Origin: Daphnia carinata
Taxonomy: Eukaryota; Arthropoda; Branchiopoda; Diplostraca; Daphniidae
Reading direction: 5' to 3'
Length of the DNA stretch: 64,000 bases
NCBI RefSeq assembly: GCF_022539665.2
Contig: NC_081340.1
Span: forward strand, 3,968,001-4,032,000
The first letter of the stretch is position 1. Each line of letters begins with the position of its first letter. The translations under genes and the position numbers were made by a program. The notes beneath the pieces were generated by a model. The model was given only the letters and a program-made list of their open reading frames with translations, had not been told where the DNA came from and ran no database searches. Shown here in pieces: positions 37,751 through 50,552 of this stretch.

Positions 37751-39767
37751 ATGACAGGCAAATCTGAAATGAATTTTTCATTCCTGTTAATTTCAGTGCT
37801 TGTGATTAGTCAAGTTAACTGTGTTATCCCACCTGTTAACGGTAAGTAAAAATAATGTGATGCATTTTGAAATTTTAAAATTTACAAACTTTCTATTACT
37901 TGATAATTCCTGCAAAAAAAGATAGTTAAGTGCTGTTGATACTAACTGGATTATCTCTTTAAATGTTGGCAAGACCATCATTTACTGTTGTCAAAGGTGT
38001 AGTGAGATATTTGATTAGACAATGTCAGGGTCAGACAAGATCAGGGAAAATAAGAATTCATTTGCCAACAATGGCATTGTTTATAGCTCATCTGAATCCA
38101 TGGTTTTTCACACCCATGTTTTAACTTGATTGTTTTGAGTTCATTTAAAACCCTTAGGAGAAGTGGATTAATAGTTGGTTGTATGATCCATCCATACTAA
38201 ATGTTCCAGCATAGATTCATAAAATGGGTAGTATAAAAAAATAATAATTGAGTAGTTCAAGCTAATTAAGGATATATGTTGATTCTTCTGCCCCAAAGGC
38301 CTTTGTATTATGCCAAAGTAGGTATAAAAGTGATTAGAATTCAAACAGTTAAAACACTGGCTTTTACTTGCTACTTATTTAATTCTTAATGTCACCGTTA
38401 AAACATGAGTGGCAGCATTTTTATTGCCAAGCGCATATTCAACTCGATGCAGTCAGCATTCAGGTGTGATTAATTCGTGGAATAGATTTACAGAACAGCG
38501 TAACAATGGACAGATCATGTAACACTGTTATGCTTGATAAGGTGATTCCTAAGTTTAAGGCATCTACGAATTTTGTAACTATAGCAGTAGTCGTAGGCAC
38601 TAACAAAACGATAAAAGTATAATGTTTTCAACACAATTTTTGTATTTTTCCCGAATCTGAATAATTTGTTCTTGATTGCAGATGTCAATAATTGGGCTGG
38701 TGAGTTGGAAAAAGCACAGCAAGATTTCAATTTGGACTCGTACACGAAGCAGTGGATGGATGAGTGCGAGAGGGTCAATGGTAGCGAGGCCATCGAGGAA
38801 ATCCGTGTTAGTTTATTAAATTTTTTCCATCGAAAGAAAATAGTTTAATTATGTGGAGGTAAAAAAAATTATAGATGATTTTGATTAATAACAGGATTCA
38901 ATGACAGCATTAACTGAATGCATCTCGTCGAAAATCAATATCCATAATATAACAGAAGAAATTAAGGAAGCCTCACCTAAGGGAATCCTTGACGAGGTTT
39001 TTGCGAAATATTGCAAGTACGTTCGGTAGTATTGCAAAGCAACACAAAAAAAATAATCCCCTATTGCTTATTAACGATAATATTGCATTTTACAGTGAAG
39101 TTCCAGCTATTAAACAATGCAGAATTCCCGTCATATCCGCAATGCAAGTTTGCCTTTCAGACCAAGCTGATCAGGATCTTGAAGTCTTAGACGAAGCCAT
39201 GAATGCAGCATTGGATTTCATGTGCTACAAAGGAGGGGAACGGATAGCAAGTAAATTGTTTTAGAAGCCTCGAGAAAACAAAAGTAATCTTTGTGATGTT
39301 TAATTTGTAGTTTTCATGTCTGAAAATGGAACCGATTGTTTCTTTTCAAATGTGGATAACATAGCAACATGCCTGAATGGTAGTTTGCCTGAAATGGAAG
39401 CCGCCATCACTAGCATGCAGACGACCAACACGTCTATCTTTAACGATGAAAACTGCCGGTAATTACTAATTGATAGCATTGGTAGTTTTGCATAGTACTT
39501 GAAACACTGACAATTGAAATCGGTTTTTTTAATGGTCGAAGGCTGGAAAGCAAAATGAAGGCATGTGTAATTGACGGGTTGAAAACCTGTTCTGACCCTA
39601 CACCTGCCAACGTTGTTGAAGGCTTAATCGACTCCATGATCAAAAGGACACCGTGCCACAAAAGCGAAGCTAGTAGCATGAGTTTTTCTTATTCCTTCCG
39701 TTCTTCAGTATTACTTTCGACATTGGCAGCTTTGGTGGTGGCCACGCGAACCATGTTCTACCCCTAA
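37751..39767 (+). CDS. secreted 12-cysteine protein of the 27 kDa hemolymph glycoprotein family (DUF1397)
   Basis: Six exons: 37751-37841, 38682-38806, 38895-39016, 39096-39250, 39311-39458, 39542-39767; in phase, 288 residues. An N-terminal signal peptide (FSFLLISVLVISQVNC) is followed by an acidic region with 12 cysteines (contexts DECE, TECI, KYCN, KQCR, QVCL, FMCY, TDCF, ATCL, ENCR, KACV, KTCS, TPCH). This is the spacing of the insect 27 kDa hemolymph glycoprotein family, whose function is poorly known. Several N-glycosylation sequons are present (NGS, NIT, NGT, NTS). The C-terminus is hydrophobic (SVLLSTLAALVVATRTMFYP) after a small-residue stretch and could be a GPI-anchor signal, which would differ from soluble hemolymph members. 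The gene is divergent from Eps15. Confidence 0.8.
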
Positions 39768-41626
39768 GTATTGTGCAACATAATATCTAGTCTCAGTTAA
39801 ATAAAACCTTTATTTTTTTCTTTTTTATTCTTGGCCTATCTCATGAAACCCCTTTACCGACTTTTAAGAACAGGAATATGCCCAAAGCCTTGTCATTTTT
39901 GTGCGTAAATCATTGTGATTGCTTCCGGAGAATGCGATAGTTGGTGGTAAGTGTACTCTTCCGGCAATAGTGTTTTGACAAATAACCACGTTTATGAAGT
40001 TTTTAATTACATCCCACTAAATTTCCCCCAACAATAAAGAGTGTTACGTTTCAAGGTAGGCTCGGCGGAACGCAATTATTTCTTGTTGTACAGACAGAAC
40101 CATGGTATTTCAAACCGAGCCATTGGCAAGTATTAAATTACGCGTTATTTATTTTATTATTTTATGGCTGCATCATCTTTTCGCAAATGCCTTCAGCATG
40201 CATGTGTTTCTTCGCTGATAGGCTTCACTAGTCGGAAATAGTCAACGTGACTGTTAGCTACCCAGTGACATCGTTAGTAAACTAAAAAAAAAAAAAAAAA
40301 AAAGAAGAAAATATTTCAGAATTTATTTTCGTCGGTGGCTGATGTTGCAAATTAATTTTCCCGTCTCGCAGTGATAAGAAGACTTACATCAGTGGCAACA
40401 AGAGGGGGTCAATGAGCGCCGAACTCTAACCGGCCCAAAATAGGAGACATAAAGTGGAAAATGACAACACAAACTATAATAGGCAATGGTTACGCTGTCA
40501 TTTCATGTGGAAATAGCATCCAAACGAAAATAGATGCTAGAATGTGCGGCACCATAAATGGACGCTGATATACAAGAATCCAGTAGTATGCACTTAGTGT
40601 TAAAGAACGAAAGTAAAAGAAAAAAGAACCTTGTCTGCCTTTGGAACTTCCATGGGTTTTCCCGGTCGACAGATTGATAAAGTAGCAGAATGACGAAGAG
40701 TGTGTTTGAGAAGTCTGTTGAGAGACGTTCGCTATGCTGTGCGTTGGATGGTGAGCCGATGAAGTTTTGTAAAAGCGCGTAACAAGAAGAGGAAAGAAAA
40801 GCAGCGATGAAATACGTGTAGGGGACGGGGGGAGTTGACGGATGGCTCCTCAAAAGGAAAAAAAAAGGGGGACTCGCATGGTCGGAGTTCTATTGTGCCT
40901 CCCTTTCGGTGTATGACAGACAATGTCTCCATCGCTAAGGACATTGTACTCAATGATACTAAAAAAATTATCTTACGTTATAGAAAATTGCAATAAAAAT
41001 AGTAATGCTTGTTAAAATAAAAAAAATTAGAATTGTGTTCTATTGCAGCAGCAGACGGTTTGGAATACACGGCACAAAGTCTGACGGATATCACAAATGT
41101 ACAGATTACCTTCATCCAAACGTAGAAAAGCAAAACGTAATAGAAGAAAAAAAGAGAAATAAAGAGGAAAAAAAATGACTGAAAAAAGGAAAGGGAAATA
41201 AACCTGCTTTCTGTTTACTTCACGATAACCGACTGGTGATTCAAATATATCACGACTGGTGGCGCTGTAGGGCACACCACGAATTGTGAATCGTTAAGAT
41301 TCACAATGACTTGATTGGCCTTCGTAAAAGCAAGATTTATTTTGCCACGGATTGCAATGAAATAAAAAGGTTAAAGAATTCCATGTAGTTTATGATTTTT
41401 TGTTGCTTGCTTCGGGGATTTAGTGTACTTAAATCAAAACCTTTATCCCAATTTAACACGACTAGGTCTTGAATGTCGTTTCTGATTGAAACCCATCGTA
41501 GTCAACGTCTGTCAATTCATACCAGGAGTCCCTTTTCTGGACGGCTAGTGTCACTTCAGTCTGGGATAACATCGAGTTTTTGAAGCAAGCTGTCCACCTG
41601 ATATGAGCTATTAGAAGTTCTGAAAA
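39768..41626. other. intergenic, low-complexity A-rich; DUF1397 polyadenylation signal at left
   Basis: AATAAA at 39800-39805 follows the DUF1397 stop by 33 bases and is its likely polyadenylation signal. The rest holds an A run at about 40283-40303 and A/G-rich stretches. No exon could be supported on either strand. Confidence 0.5.
39800..39805 (+). promoter_or_regulatory. polyadenylation signal AATAAA
   Basis: Lies 33 bases after the stop codon of the DUF1397 gene and is followed by a T-rich downstream element (about 39810-39830). Confidence 0.65.
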
Positions 41627-43783
41627 ATGGATAAACAATCTGAGATTAAACTGAATGAGGATGAGGTTACTGCTGTCTCCAGTAATGGTGGTGAAAATAC
41701 AACCATTTTCATTCAAGTTAGAAGATCACAGAGAAAAAGTAATGGATAATTCTGTTTACTTTCTGTTGTATACTATAATGAGTTTTTATGTTCCCTGTAG
41801 GTAAGAAAAAAAGTGACCCAAGTTTCATTGGAGATGAAAAGGTGCAAGATCATCGAGCTGATGAGGATCCTGTAATTTTTGAAGTGTGTGAAGTGAAAGG
41901 TGACAATGATCCAGAAAAAGAGGAAGAAATAGAAGGAGAGGCTACCAAGAATCCTACAGCAGATGAAATCCCTGAAGAAAATCTTGTAGATGAAGACGGG
42001 GATGAAGATGTTGATTGGGAAGCATTCAACAAAGTATAGTAACCAAAACAAGTAGTTTTCTGACTAAATATCAACCATATAATTTGATACTATACAGGAA
42101 TACCCTGAACTTAGTGAGACAGAGCACAAAGGAAAGTATGGTTGTAAAGACTGCTCAAAGTCTTTTCATCACAAAAATGATTTAGTGCGCCACATGAATA
42201 TCCATAATGGAACCAAACCGTACACCTGCGACACCTGCGGAAAAACCTTTTTACGCAGTGACTATTTGCGGCTACATGTCATCAAACATCAAGGAATAAA
42301 GCCCCTTAAGTGTGACCTGTGCGAACGGCGTTTTTATGACCGTTCAAACCTAAGACAACATATGAGAACCCACACAGGTGAAAAGCCAGCTATGTGCCCC
42401 TATTGTCCGCACCGGTGTTCCCAGCTCTCGGATATGAGGAAACATTTGACTATTCATACAAAAGAGAAAGCATTCCAATGTGACACCTGTGGTATTTGCC
42501 TCAAATTACCATTTCATATATTTACCGAAATTTCTTATTCACTTTACCTCTTACCTGTAGGTAAGACTTTCTCATTAAAAACCGGATTAGTTGCTCATCA
42601 GAGACTGCATACTGGCGAGAGACCTTTCGCTTGCGAATTTTGTCCTAAGCGTTTCCGAGATCACACTTCAATGCGACGACATCGTCGAATTCATACCGGT
42701 AAAATTGCTCGATGAATTTCCATTATCCAAATTTGTCTTTGAACTCTTGCGTTTCTAGGCGACAAGCCTTTCCTATGCACGCAATGTGGCAAGACTTTCA
42801 CTCAAGTTGCAAACATGAAGCGACATATGCTGACACACACGACCGAGAGTAAAGGCCGACTTTATCCATGTCCTTTTTGCGGTGTTGAGCTTGCTTCCAA
42901 AAGCGATGTACGTAGCCATGTGGCCAAGGAGCACGAGCAAAAGAAAGAGAGCCAGCAGACTAAGGCAGCTGGGTCTTTGGTTGTAGAAGATGGCCAAGAT
43001 GCGGAATCTAAGAATGAATTCCTAACTGTTTATTCCAATGAAGATCAGTCTTCCAAAGCAAATGATGAAGGCGATGAAGCACACGTTTGTAACTTGTGTG
43101 GCAAAACATTTCCTTTGGATGCCAGCCTTCAGGAGCATGTTAGGACACATCTAAATGCATCTTCTAAAGATTTTCAGTGTGAAACATGCGGCAAGACGTT
43201 TTGCCAAGCATCATCTCTAAAGGCGCATCAACTAGTTCACTCAGGATTAAAGCCGCACACTTGTAATATTTGTCAAGCAAGTTTTCGCAAAACACACCAC
43301 CTTCGCCGTCATTTCCTAATTCACACTGGCGAACGACCTTACCAGTGTGATTTCTGTGACCGGACATTTACTAGCAGTGGTAATCTGAACAAACATCGCG
43401 CTATCCATCTAGGCGAGAAAAACTTTGAGTGTGAATTCTGCTCAAAAAAGTTTACCCAGTCTTCCAATTTGTCGAAACACCGTGCTATACATTTAAGGCA
43501 ACAAGCGGTTGTAGAAGAGCACGGACAATCCGTGGATGCACTTCTTGGGGCTGCCTCCAGCGCAACTGTAGCAAAAAGAGGTCGAGCAGGGAAGAAAAAA
43601 AACTATGAAACTTTGGTGGACAAGCCGCTGGCCACGGCTATTGATGAACTCCAACAGGAAGAATCCGAAGGGCATGCAGCAGTCCTCCATATTGTTGGCA
43701 CAGCAGATGAAACCCAAAACGATCATGAAGCTGAAGTTTCGTATGTCACTCTTTCTGATGGTGATATCATTATCGAAATTTGA
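41627..43783 (+). CDS. C2H2 zinc-finger protein with 13 fingers
   Basis: Probable DNA-binding transcription regulator. Exons: 41627-41738, 41801-42033, 42098-42491, 42561-42698, 42759-43783; in phase, 633 residues. The first 115 residues are acidic (EDVDWEAF near the end). Then come thirteen C2H2 units in three blocks: seven in a row, an eighth atypical finger (YPCPFCGVELASKSDVRSH), an acidic spacer, and five more ending SNLSKHRAIH. Linkers are of the TGEKP type. Exon junctions fall inside finger 5 (after CDTCG) and in the linker after finger 6. The C-terminus (VSYVTLSDGDIIIEI) is acidic. I cannot name an ortholog. The start ATG at 41627 is the first in frame with an AAAA context. Confidence 0.85.
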
Positions 43784-44992
43784 TTTCGTTTGTCGGTGGT
43801 ATACCTTTTGTTGTGTTTACTCGTTCCCATTATATCAATGGAAACCTGTCTTTTACCTTGCATTCTCAAATTGAGTATTCATGTATGCCCGTGTCGCAAG
43901 ACAGTTGCCACTAACTGAATAGGAACAGTATTCGGAAGTATTGCCAAGTTGTGTACCAGTGTCAAAATACATGATCCATGGTGACCTTCAGAGCTTTATG
44001 TTGTACAATTAGGTCCTTCGGGAAGATTGGCATTAAGAAAAGTGTATTCTTATCGAAGATTTACCTGGCAGCTGTCAAAAATTCAGTGTCAACTCAGGTT
44101 AGATAATACTGAATCAGCGGTAAATATTCAAAAATATAACACAACTAGCCTGCCTACTACTGTACGCCTTATTGGTTTTAGACATTATTAGCTACCTGCA
44201 TCCATGTACCTAGTGGCCATGGGGAGACTTACTAACAATCTACGAGCTACGATCACCTCTTCTCTACCTCAGTTTGTGGGTCGATCTTTAACGTATAGTG
44301 AACGGTACTACAGGTCGATGTAAAGCGTCTGTATACTTGTCGTGAGTGGTGTGTGTGTGTGTTTTTTTATTCTGCCATTTTTAGCCCCTTCATAGTAGGC
44401 ATGGCTCTTCTTTCTTCGCCTTCTTTCTTGAGGTAGATAATGTCCGAAGTGATGTATGTAGAATCTTGCGAGCCTTGTATGATGTATTATTAGCTTTAGA
44501 TGTCGCTCATTCAAATAGGTAACTTATACACATGGTAAGTGATTGCAAAATGGCGCTGTGGAATAGTTCGCGGCTGCCACGATGATTTTACGGGTTCGAA
44601 TCTTTGTTGTCATGCTATTTAAATTTTTTTTTAAAGATTTTTTAGTCAATATTATTTTTCAAAGCAGCTGCTGTGCCTGCCCGCCGGCTTACGTGCTGTC
44701 GCCCACCCGTTATAAGCAATGCTCGTGGTTTTCGAAATTTGTTTGTTCAGTAACCTTAATATTCCTAGCGCTAAATTTCTTTTTAAGTTTTTTGTTGTAT
44801 CTCTTGAAGATAGCCGGCATCGCACCAATTTACCTCGATCACACGTTTGATACGTCTCTCACGGTAGATTCTGCTTCAGCAGTTTGGTCGCTTTAGCGCT
44901 TCATGCCACACCACCTAAAACCAGCTGCCTGACCTGGCACTATTAAGACAGTTCTGCCTCTTTTTGCAAGAGCAGAAGAAAGGATAGTAAAT
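43784..44992. other. intergenic, ZNF 3' flank and NDUFB8 5' flank
   Basis: No coding exon supported. A short GT microsatellite lies at about 44349-44362 and T-rich stretches at about 44620-44640. A GGGTTCGAATC sequence at about 44591 resembles a tRNA B box but has no matching cloverleaf. Confidence 0.5.
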
Positions 44993-45879
44993 ATGGCTGC
45001 GCTCATTAAGAAAGCCTTGATCAATCCTGTTCTTCGGAATAATGGGATCCATCGGTTACAGTTCGTCAGATTAGCAGCCTGTGAGTCATTTGAATAATTA
45101 TTTACTATTAATATTGTAATTTGTAACATAGGTGCTATCCAATTCCATGAAATGACGTGTTAATGTGTCTAATGTTTATGACGTTTAATTCCAAAGATTG
45201 GAACAAGGACTGGAAACCCGGTCCGTATCCCAAAACAGATGCTGAAAGAATTGCAGCAGCAAAAAAGTATGGCCTGCTTCCCCAGGACTATGAACCCTAT
45301 CCTGATGATGGATTGGGATATGGTGACTATCCAAAGCTCCCGCTTGTTTCTGCTGACATGAAAGATTCCCTATATAATTGGGACTATCCTGAAATGAAGA
45401 GAGATTTTGGAGAACCAGTAAATATAGTTTATTTCCTTCAATTTTGCATTGATGTGGATATCACCCTTTGTCAGCTCAGAGTTAGAAATTTAAATTTTTT
45501 TATTGGGCAAATTTTAATGAATTATGTAGTGTGCATGTATGTGTCAATCAGGTATAGCTATTTACTAATATGGTTTTTAAATACCTTTGATGTAGATGCA
45601 CACACAGTATGATGCTTTCACCGAAGAAAAGCTCAGCAATGCTAGAACACGCTACTCAGCAAAGCATATGTGGGGATCATTTCTAGGAATTATGGGTGGA
45701 TTCCTTGCTCTTCACTTATTGTGTGAATACAATGACTGGTATCTGAGACATCCATGGGTAAGAATTGGTAGTATGTTTTAAGCTATGATAATTTACTAGA
45801 TTGTTTGAAATATTTTTAGACACCACCGCAATATCCTAACCAAGGGAAGACCCACTACACTTATGAGCCAGTGGATTAA
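44993..45879 (+). CDS. NDUFB8: NADH dehydrogenase [ubiquinone] 1 beta subcomplex subunit 8 (complex I, NDUFB8/ASHI)
   Basis: Accessory subunit of the membrane arm of mitochondrial complex I. Exons: 44993-45080, 45197-45417, 45596-45757, 45820-45879; in phase, 176 residues (human protein 186). The basic N-terminus (MAALIKKALINPVLRNNGIH) fits a mitochondrial presequence. The family signature is clear in exon 2: WNKDWKPGPYPKTDAERIAA, then DYEPYPDDGLGYGDYPKLP and YNWDYPEM. A single membrane segment (WGSFLGIMGGFLALHLLC) is in exon 3. An AATAAA polyadenylation signal lies at 45922-45927, about 43 bases after the stop. Confidence 0.95.
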
Positions 45880-45921
45880 TGCATTTTGCATTAATTAAGA
45901 ATGTAATAAGGAGTGTGACAT

Positions 45922-45927
45922 AATAAA
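45922..45927 (+). promoter_or_regulatory. polyadenylation signal AATAAA of NDUFB8
   Basis: About 43 bases after the NDUFB8 stop codon, followed by GT/T-rich sequence (CCTTGTGGTTTATTCTGTG). Confidence 0.7.
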
Positions 45928-47871
45928 AGTTAAGTAGGTACCTTGTGGTTTATTCTGTGTCCCAATTTCTGGATCAAATAGAAACAATCTTAGAAAAATC
46001 AAACAAAGCAATTGTGTAAAGGAACTTTCAGCAGATATGAGAAGTTCATTTAAATTATATGTAGGAAACAATTTGCAAACTGAAAAATCATTTGGCCCAA
46101 AGAATAAAATGTATAGTTTTTAACAGTCATTGTTACTATACTGTGTTTCACAATTCAATATTCTCAGCAACTTCTGGTCTTAGCCTCTTGTTTAGTTGAC
46201 AGTCTGATAGAAAAACTCTTTGAAGTGCCATATTCATGTAAATAGTCATTGGAGTTATGACATTGTGGACATTCTGTTAGGTCCTGGATGTAGCTTACCT
46301 AACCAAGTAAGTAAGTTAGCAGATAATAAGATTATTCTAGTTAGTAAGTTTGTATTACGTTTGGATGTTCGTCACACTTTATCTGTTTTCGGCAATTGCT
46401 AAGCCTGTATCCACAGTTACGGCATAGCACGGAAACTAAGGGCCGGTGGCATAAACACTTATCCATGTTGAAATTGGTGTCCATTCTTGGCTACTGAAGC
46501 AAGTCAAAACCGTCTTTCGCATTAAATTGTATGTAGCTTACGTAAACGTCAACAAAACGTTCCTAAGATATACCTTTAATTAACTTACAGAGAGGCCAAA
46601 ATAAAAAAAGAAAAAAATTTTATACTTATTCGGGGTTGAATAGTTTTCAACGTTCTCTGTGAGACTAAGTTTGTTACACCGTGCACCCCATTTCGTTAAC
46701 TTTGTAGACGATCAGGAAATGTTAAATGAGAGGAGTGGAAGGTAATGAAAAGGCAATAGAGGGTAACCCGGGCAAAACATTAGATTGCCACTTTCACTAC
46801 TTGACTTACATTTACCTGTCTGCGCTACCATTTCACTCCCATAATCACCTGTGACAATAGAACTTTTTTGGCGCGTAAAAACAAATTGATCTGTATAAAA
46901 TATCGATGTGTATTTCAGAAAAAAACTTCTTTAGATCTCATTAGCCTATCAATGCATAGCCCAGGTAAGAGAGAATCATCGGTTCTCTAATTTTTACGAA
47001 TTACCAATTTTCCAATGCCAAGTTCCCACTTCCCAGCCTCCCAGTCCCAGCCAGGTTTGTCAATAAGCGAAGCCAAACTTATAATAGTAGCTAGCGCCAC
47101 TGCAAAACCCCGAAGAATTGATGCTGGCATTTAGACAGGGAAGGGAAGAAATAGTTGGGCTTGGTCTCCGATTGATATACTCAAAATATTTCTATTTCTA
47201 TTCTCGTCAACTATTTTTATTTTATGGGAATTCCTCAAAAGTGGCTTTGTGGTTTCAGTGTAAAAACAGTGTGAAACAATAAGAGGTAGTGAATTGAAAC
47301 CCAGTGTCCAGAACCCAGAAAGCCTTCTGTGCACACACCATTGGACAAGGACAATATCCTTGAACTGCATACACATCTCGTTATATTTTGGTCCTGTGGA
47401 TTTTTCACGATAGTTTTCTTGTCACATAGTCAATTAGTCATTTTTCCATGTGGTTAAGGTGGTGAGTCGCCCTCTGTTTTCTATATCCATTACCTGTTAC
47501 CTTCCATATTATAAAATATATATATATGTATATATAGACTCCCCATGTCTTTTACATAGTTTAACTTTTTCACTTACAATGGAAATATTCTTAAATAATA
47601 GTATGTCATATCAGTTTTATTCACTTGCATATGGTTGGAGTCCTAGTTCTAAGCCTTGATGTGGAAATCATGCTTCAACTTAATCTGTTACCATGCTCTT
47701 ACGATTAAACCATATATGAGACCTAGAACTACCCCTTTCAACAATGTGTATTATTCCAGTATTTTCCACCATCTTGCCATTGTATAACTAGCCATAATTT
47801 TAACACAAAACCAATTTAAATCTGTGACACATCATAAAGATGGCTAGTGACAATTTTTTTTCTTTTTCCAG
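45928..47871. other. intergenic and SHOC2 5' region
   Basis: No coding exon supported. An (AT)n-like microsatellite lies at about 47516-47537. The T-rich acceptor at 47861-47871 (TCTTTTTCCAG) just before the SHOC2 start indicates a non-coding SHOC2 first exon somewhere in this stretch, which I could not place. Confidence 0.5.
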
Positions 47872-47903
47872 GAGTAGGTTGCATTCTGCATGGAGTTTAC
47901 ATA

Positions 47904-50552
47904 ATGAGAAAAACTCCTAAGAATCGAAACACTGAATTTCCACCTTCAGCTGCTGCTGCAGAGAGATTAGCTGATTATAAGGGTCAGGGGAATCCACTTG
48001 ATAAGTAAATGATTTATGAATTATCAATTTGCTATTGATTTCTTCAATGGCATTTTCGACTCTTAAGGTGTGGCAAGTCTTACTTCTCCTGAATTAGACG
48101 GTCATCCTATACTTTCGGCAAACGAAATGCCAGAAGTGAACGAAGGCAATCCTGCTCCGTCATCTAGTTCCAGTTCTAAAGACAACAAGGCAAGTGATTG
48201 ACATTTAGATTAAAAGCACAACAAACAGTAATAAGAAAAAGTAAGCTTTAAATTGTTGGTTTTGTCTTAAACATTAAACCAATCCAAGGAGTAAACAGCA
48301 GGCGAAAAATGATTTGGTATTTCATGTGTTTGATTCAATTTTACAGACTGGTTTTGCTAAGTCTTCACAAGCTCAAGCTCATTGTCAACCAAGAGTGATT
48401 GTAAGTGGTTCAGATGAATTCACCCTGTTTTTGGCAGTCTAGTGACCCACCTTCTGATTACTCCATTTGCCATATACATTTTTCCCAAATTCTGCCCATT
48501 GCTTCGTTTTTCCCTTCAGCTACAGCTAACTGATACAATAGCATGAGCATGACCCAATATAGGCCTTTTATACCTGGTAGCTTGGCACCGAGATCCTTAG
48601 AAATGTTTGCTTTATGATACTTATCATCCACTGTCAGTATACCTTATCACACGCGCTAGAGCAGTTGAGGTTTAATTGAGAAGCACGAATTAATTTTTCA
48701 TTAATCATTACAGCTTTTTCCTAGCTTCCGGTGCGCCAGTTTCTTCACCTTTGGGAATTTTTTTTTTCGGTTGCAATTTCTAATAGCCCATGTTTTCTTA
48801 TAGGAGAAGAAGTTATCTTCCGGCTCACTAAGTTCGGGGGGTTGCGATGGAGCTCGCCCAAAGGTGGTCACAGTTAAGCACCCCGAATCGAACAAACCAA
48901 AACCAACAGTTAAAAAGAACAAGCCAATTCAAGCTGATTTGGATGTTGCCAAAGAATTCACGCGTTGCAAAGAAGAAGGTAAATCATAACTAATTCCGTA
49001 TACGATATTTAACAGAATGTTACGTAAAATAGGGAAATCACGATTGGACTTATCCAAATCAAGTGTGACCTTGCTACCTCCCTCAGTTCGTGACCTAACT
49101 CATTTGACCGAATTCTACCTCTACGGAAACAAATTGGCGTGTCTTCCTCCTGAAATAGGATGTTTAGTAAATCTTTCAACTTTGGCGCTCAGTGAAAATT
49201 CTCTGACAGCCTTGCCAGATAGCTTGGCCAACTTGCGTTGTCTCCGCGTACTTGATCTACGACATAACAAATTGCATGAGATCCCCGACGTTGTTTACAA
49301 ACTTCATTCTTTGACCACCCTATTTCTGCGCTTCAATCGGATCCGTGTAGTCGGTGACGAGATCCGTCAACTCACTCATTTAACGATGTTAAGCTTGCGT
49401 GAAAACAAGATCCGAGAACTGCCAGCTGGAATTGGTCGGCTGACAAATTTGATTACATTTGACGTGTCTCACAATCACTTGGAGCATTTACCCGAAGAGA
49501 TTGGCAATTGCGTTCAGCTTTCGTCTCTGGATCTGCAACACAATGAGCTCCTCGACATCCCGGAGAGTATCGGCCAACTGCGTAATCTCAACCGCCTGGG
49601 TTTACGATACAATCGATTGACAAGTGTACCCAGATCCCTGAGTAACTGTGTGCATATGGACGAGTTTAATGTCGAAGGCAACGCCATTTCCCATCTTCCC
49701 GATGGGCTTTTGTCTTCACTGAGTCAACTGACTTCTATCACCTTCTCCCGCAACTCCTTTACCGCTTATCCATCGGGCGGACCTTCCCAATTCATCAACG
49801 TACACAGCATCAACCTGGAGCACAATCAAGTAGACAAAATTCCGTATGGAATATTCTCTCGAGCCAAACATTTGGCCAAACTGAACATGAAGGAAAACCT
49901 ATTGACGTCATTACCATTGGATATTGGGACGTGGGTCAACATGGTGGAACTTAATCTCGGTACTAACCAACTTAACAAAGTCCCTGACGATATCGCTCTT
50001 CTTCAATCTCTTGAGGTACGGTTTATTATTCGTATATTTAAAACATTTGAGACTGTTGTAACCTTTCTTTTTCTAAATCTGTTGATATAGGTGTTGATCC
50101 TATCGAACAATAATCTAAAGCGAGTGCCAAACAGCATCGGCAATCTGCGCAAACTAAGAGTGCTTGATTTGGAAGAAAACAAACTCGAAACTTTGCCCAA
50201 CGAGATTGGATTTTTACGTGATTTAAAGAAATTAATCGTCCAGTCGAATCAACTAACTTCTTTACCACGGGCAGTAGGCCACCTCTCTAATTTGACCTAC
50301 CTTAGTGTAGGGGAAAATAATCTGTCCTACATACCGGAGGAAATCGGTACGCTCGAGACCCTGGAATCACTCTATCTGAATGATAATCTGAATTTGCACA
50401 ATCTGCCGTTTGAATTGGCATTGTGTTCCAGTCTACAGATTATGAGTATCGAAAACTGTCCGCTGTCGCAAATTCCGGCTGAGATAGTAGCGGGAGGCCC
50501 TTCCCTAGTTATCCAGTTCCTTAAAATGCAGGGCCCTTATCGTTCTATGTAA
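47904..50552 (+). CDS. SHOC2: SHOC2/SUR-8 leucine-rich repeat scaffold of RAS-MAPK signalling
   Basis: SHOC2 forms a complex with MRAS and PP1C that dephosphorylates RAF at its inhibitory site. Exons: 47904-47982, 48068-48189, 48347-48400, 48804-48978, 49033-50015, 50091-50552; about 624 residues. The N-terminal 145 residues are Lys/Ser-rich and poorly conserved. Then about 20 LRRs run to the end, with family-specific stretches such as [40 protein letters not shown] and the C-terminal [11 protein letters not shown]. Exon 5 most likely starts at 49033 (acceptor AAAATAG), because the upstream acceptor near 49015 puts the joined frame into a stop. The intron after 48189 uses a GC donor (AAG|GCAAGT). 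The first junction is uncertain: a donor at 48005 with an acceptor at 48077 also keeps frame. Confidence 0.93.

Noticed and set aside
42815-42997. Separate short gene on the minus strand over the zinc-finger exon
   Set aside because: It is antisense to conserved C2H2 fingers.
44541-44612. tRNA-like sequence with GGGTTCGAATC box
   Set aside because: The acceptor and T-stem halves do not pair, so it is at best a chance match or a decayed tRNA-derived fragment.
49017-49032. SHOC2 or an isoform starting at [12 protein letters not shown]
   Set aside because: Upstream exons give a better continuous protein, with the acceptor at 49032 producing [12 protein letters not shown], close to the human CREENSMRLDLS.
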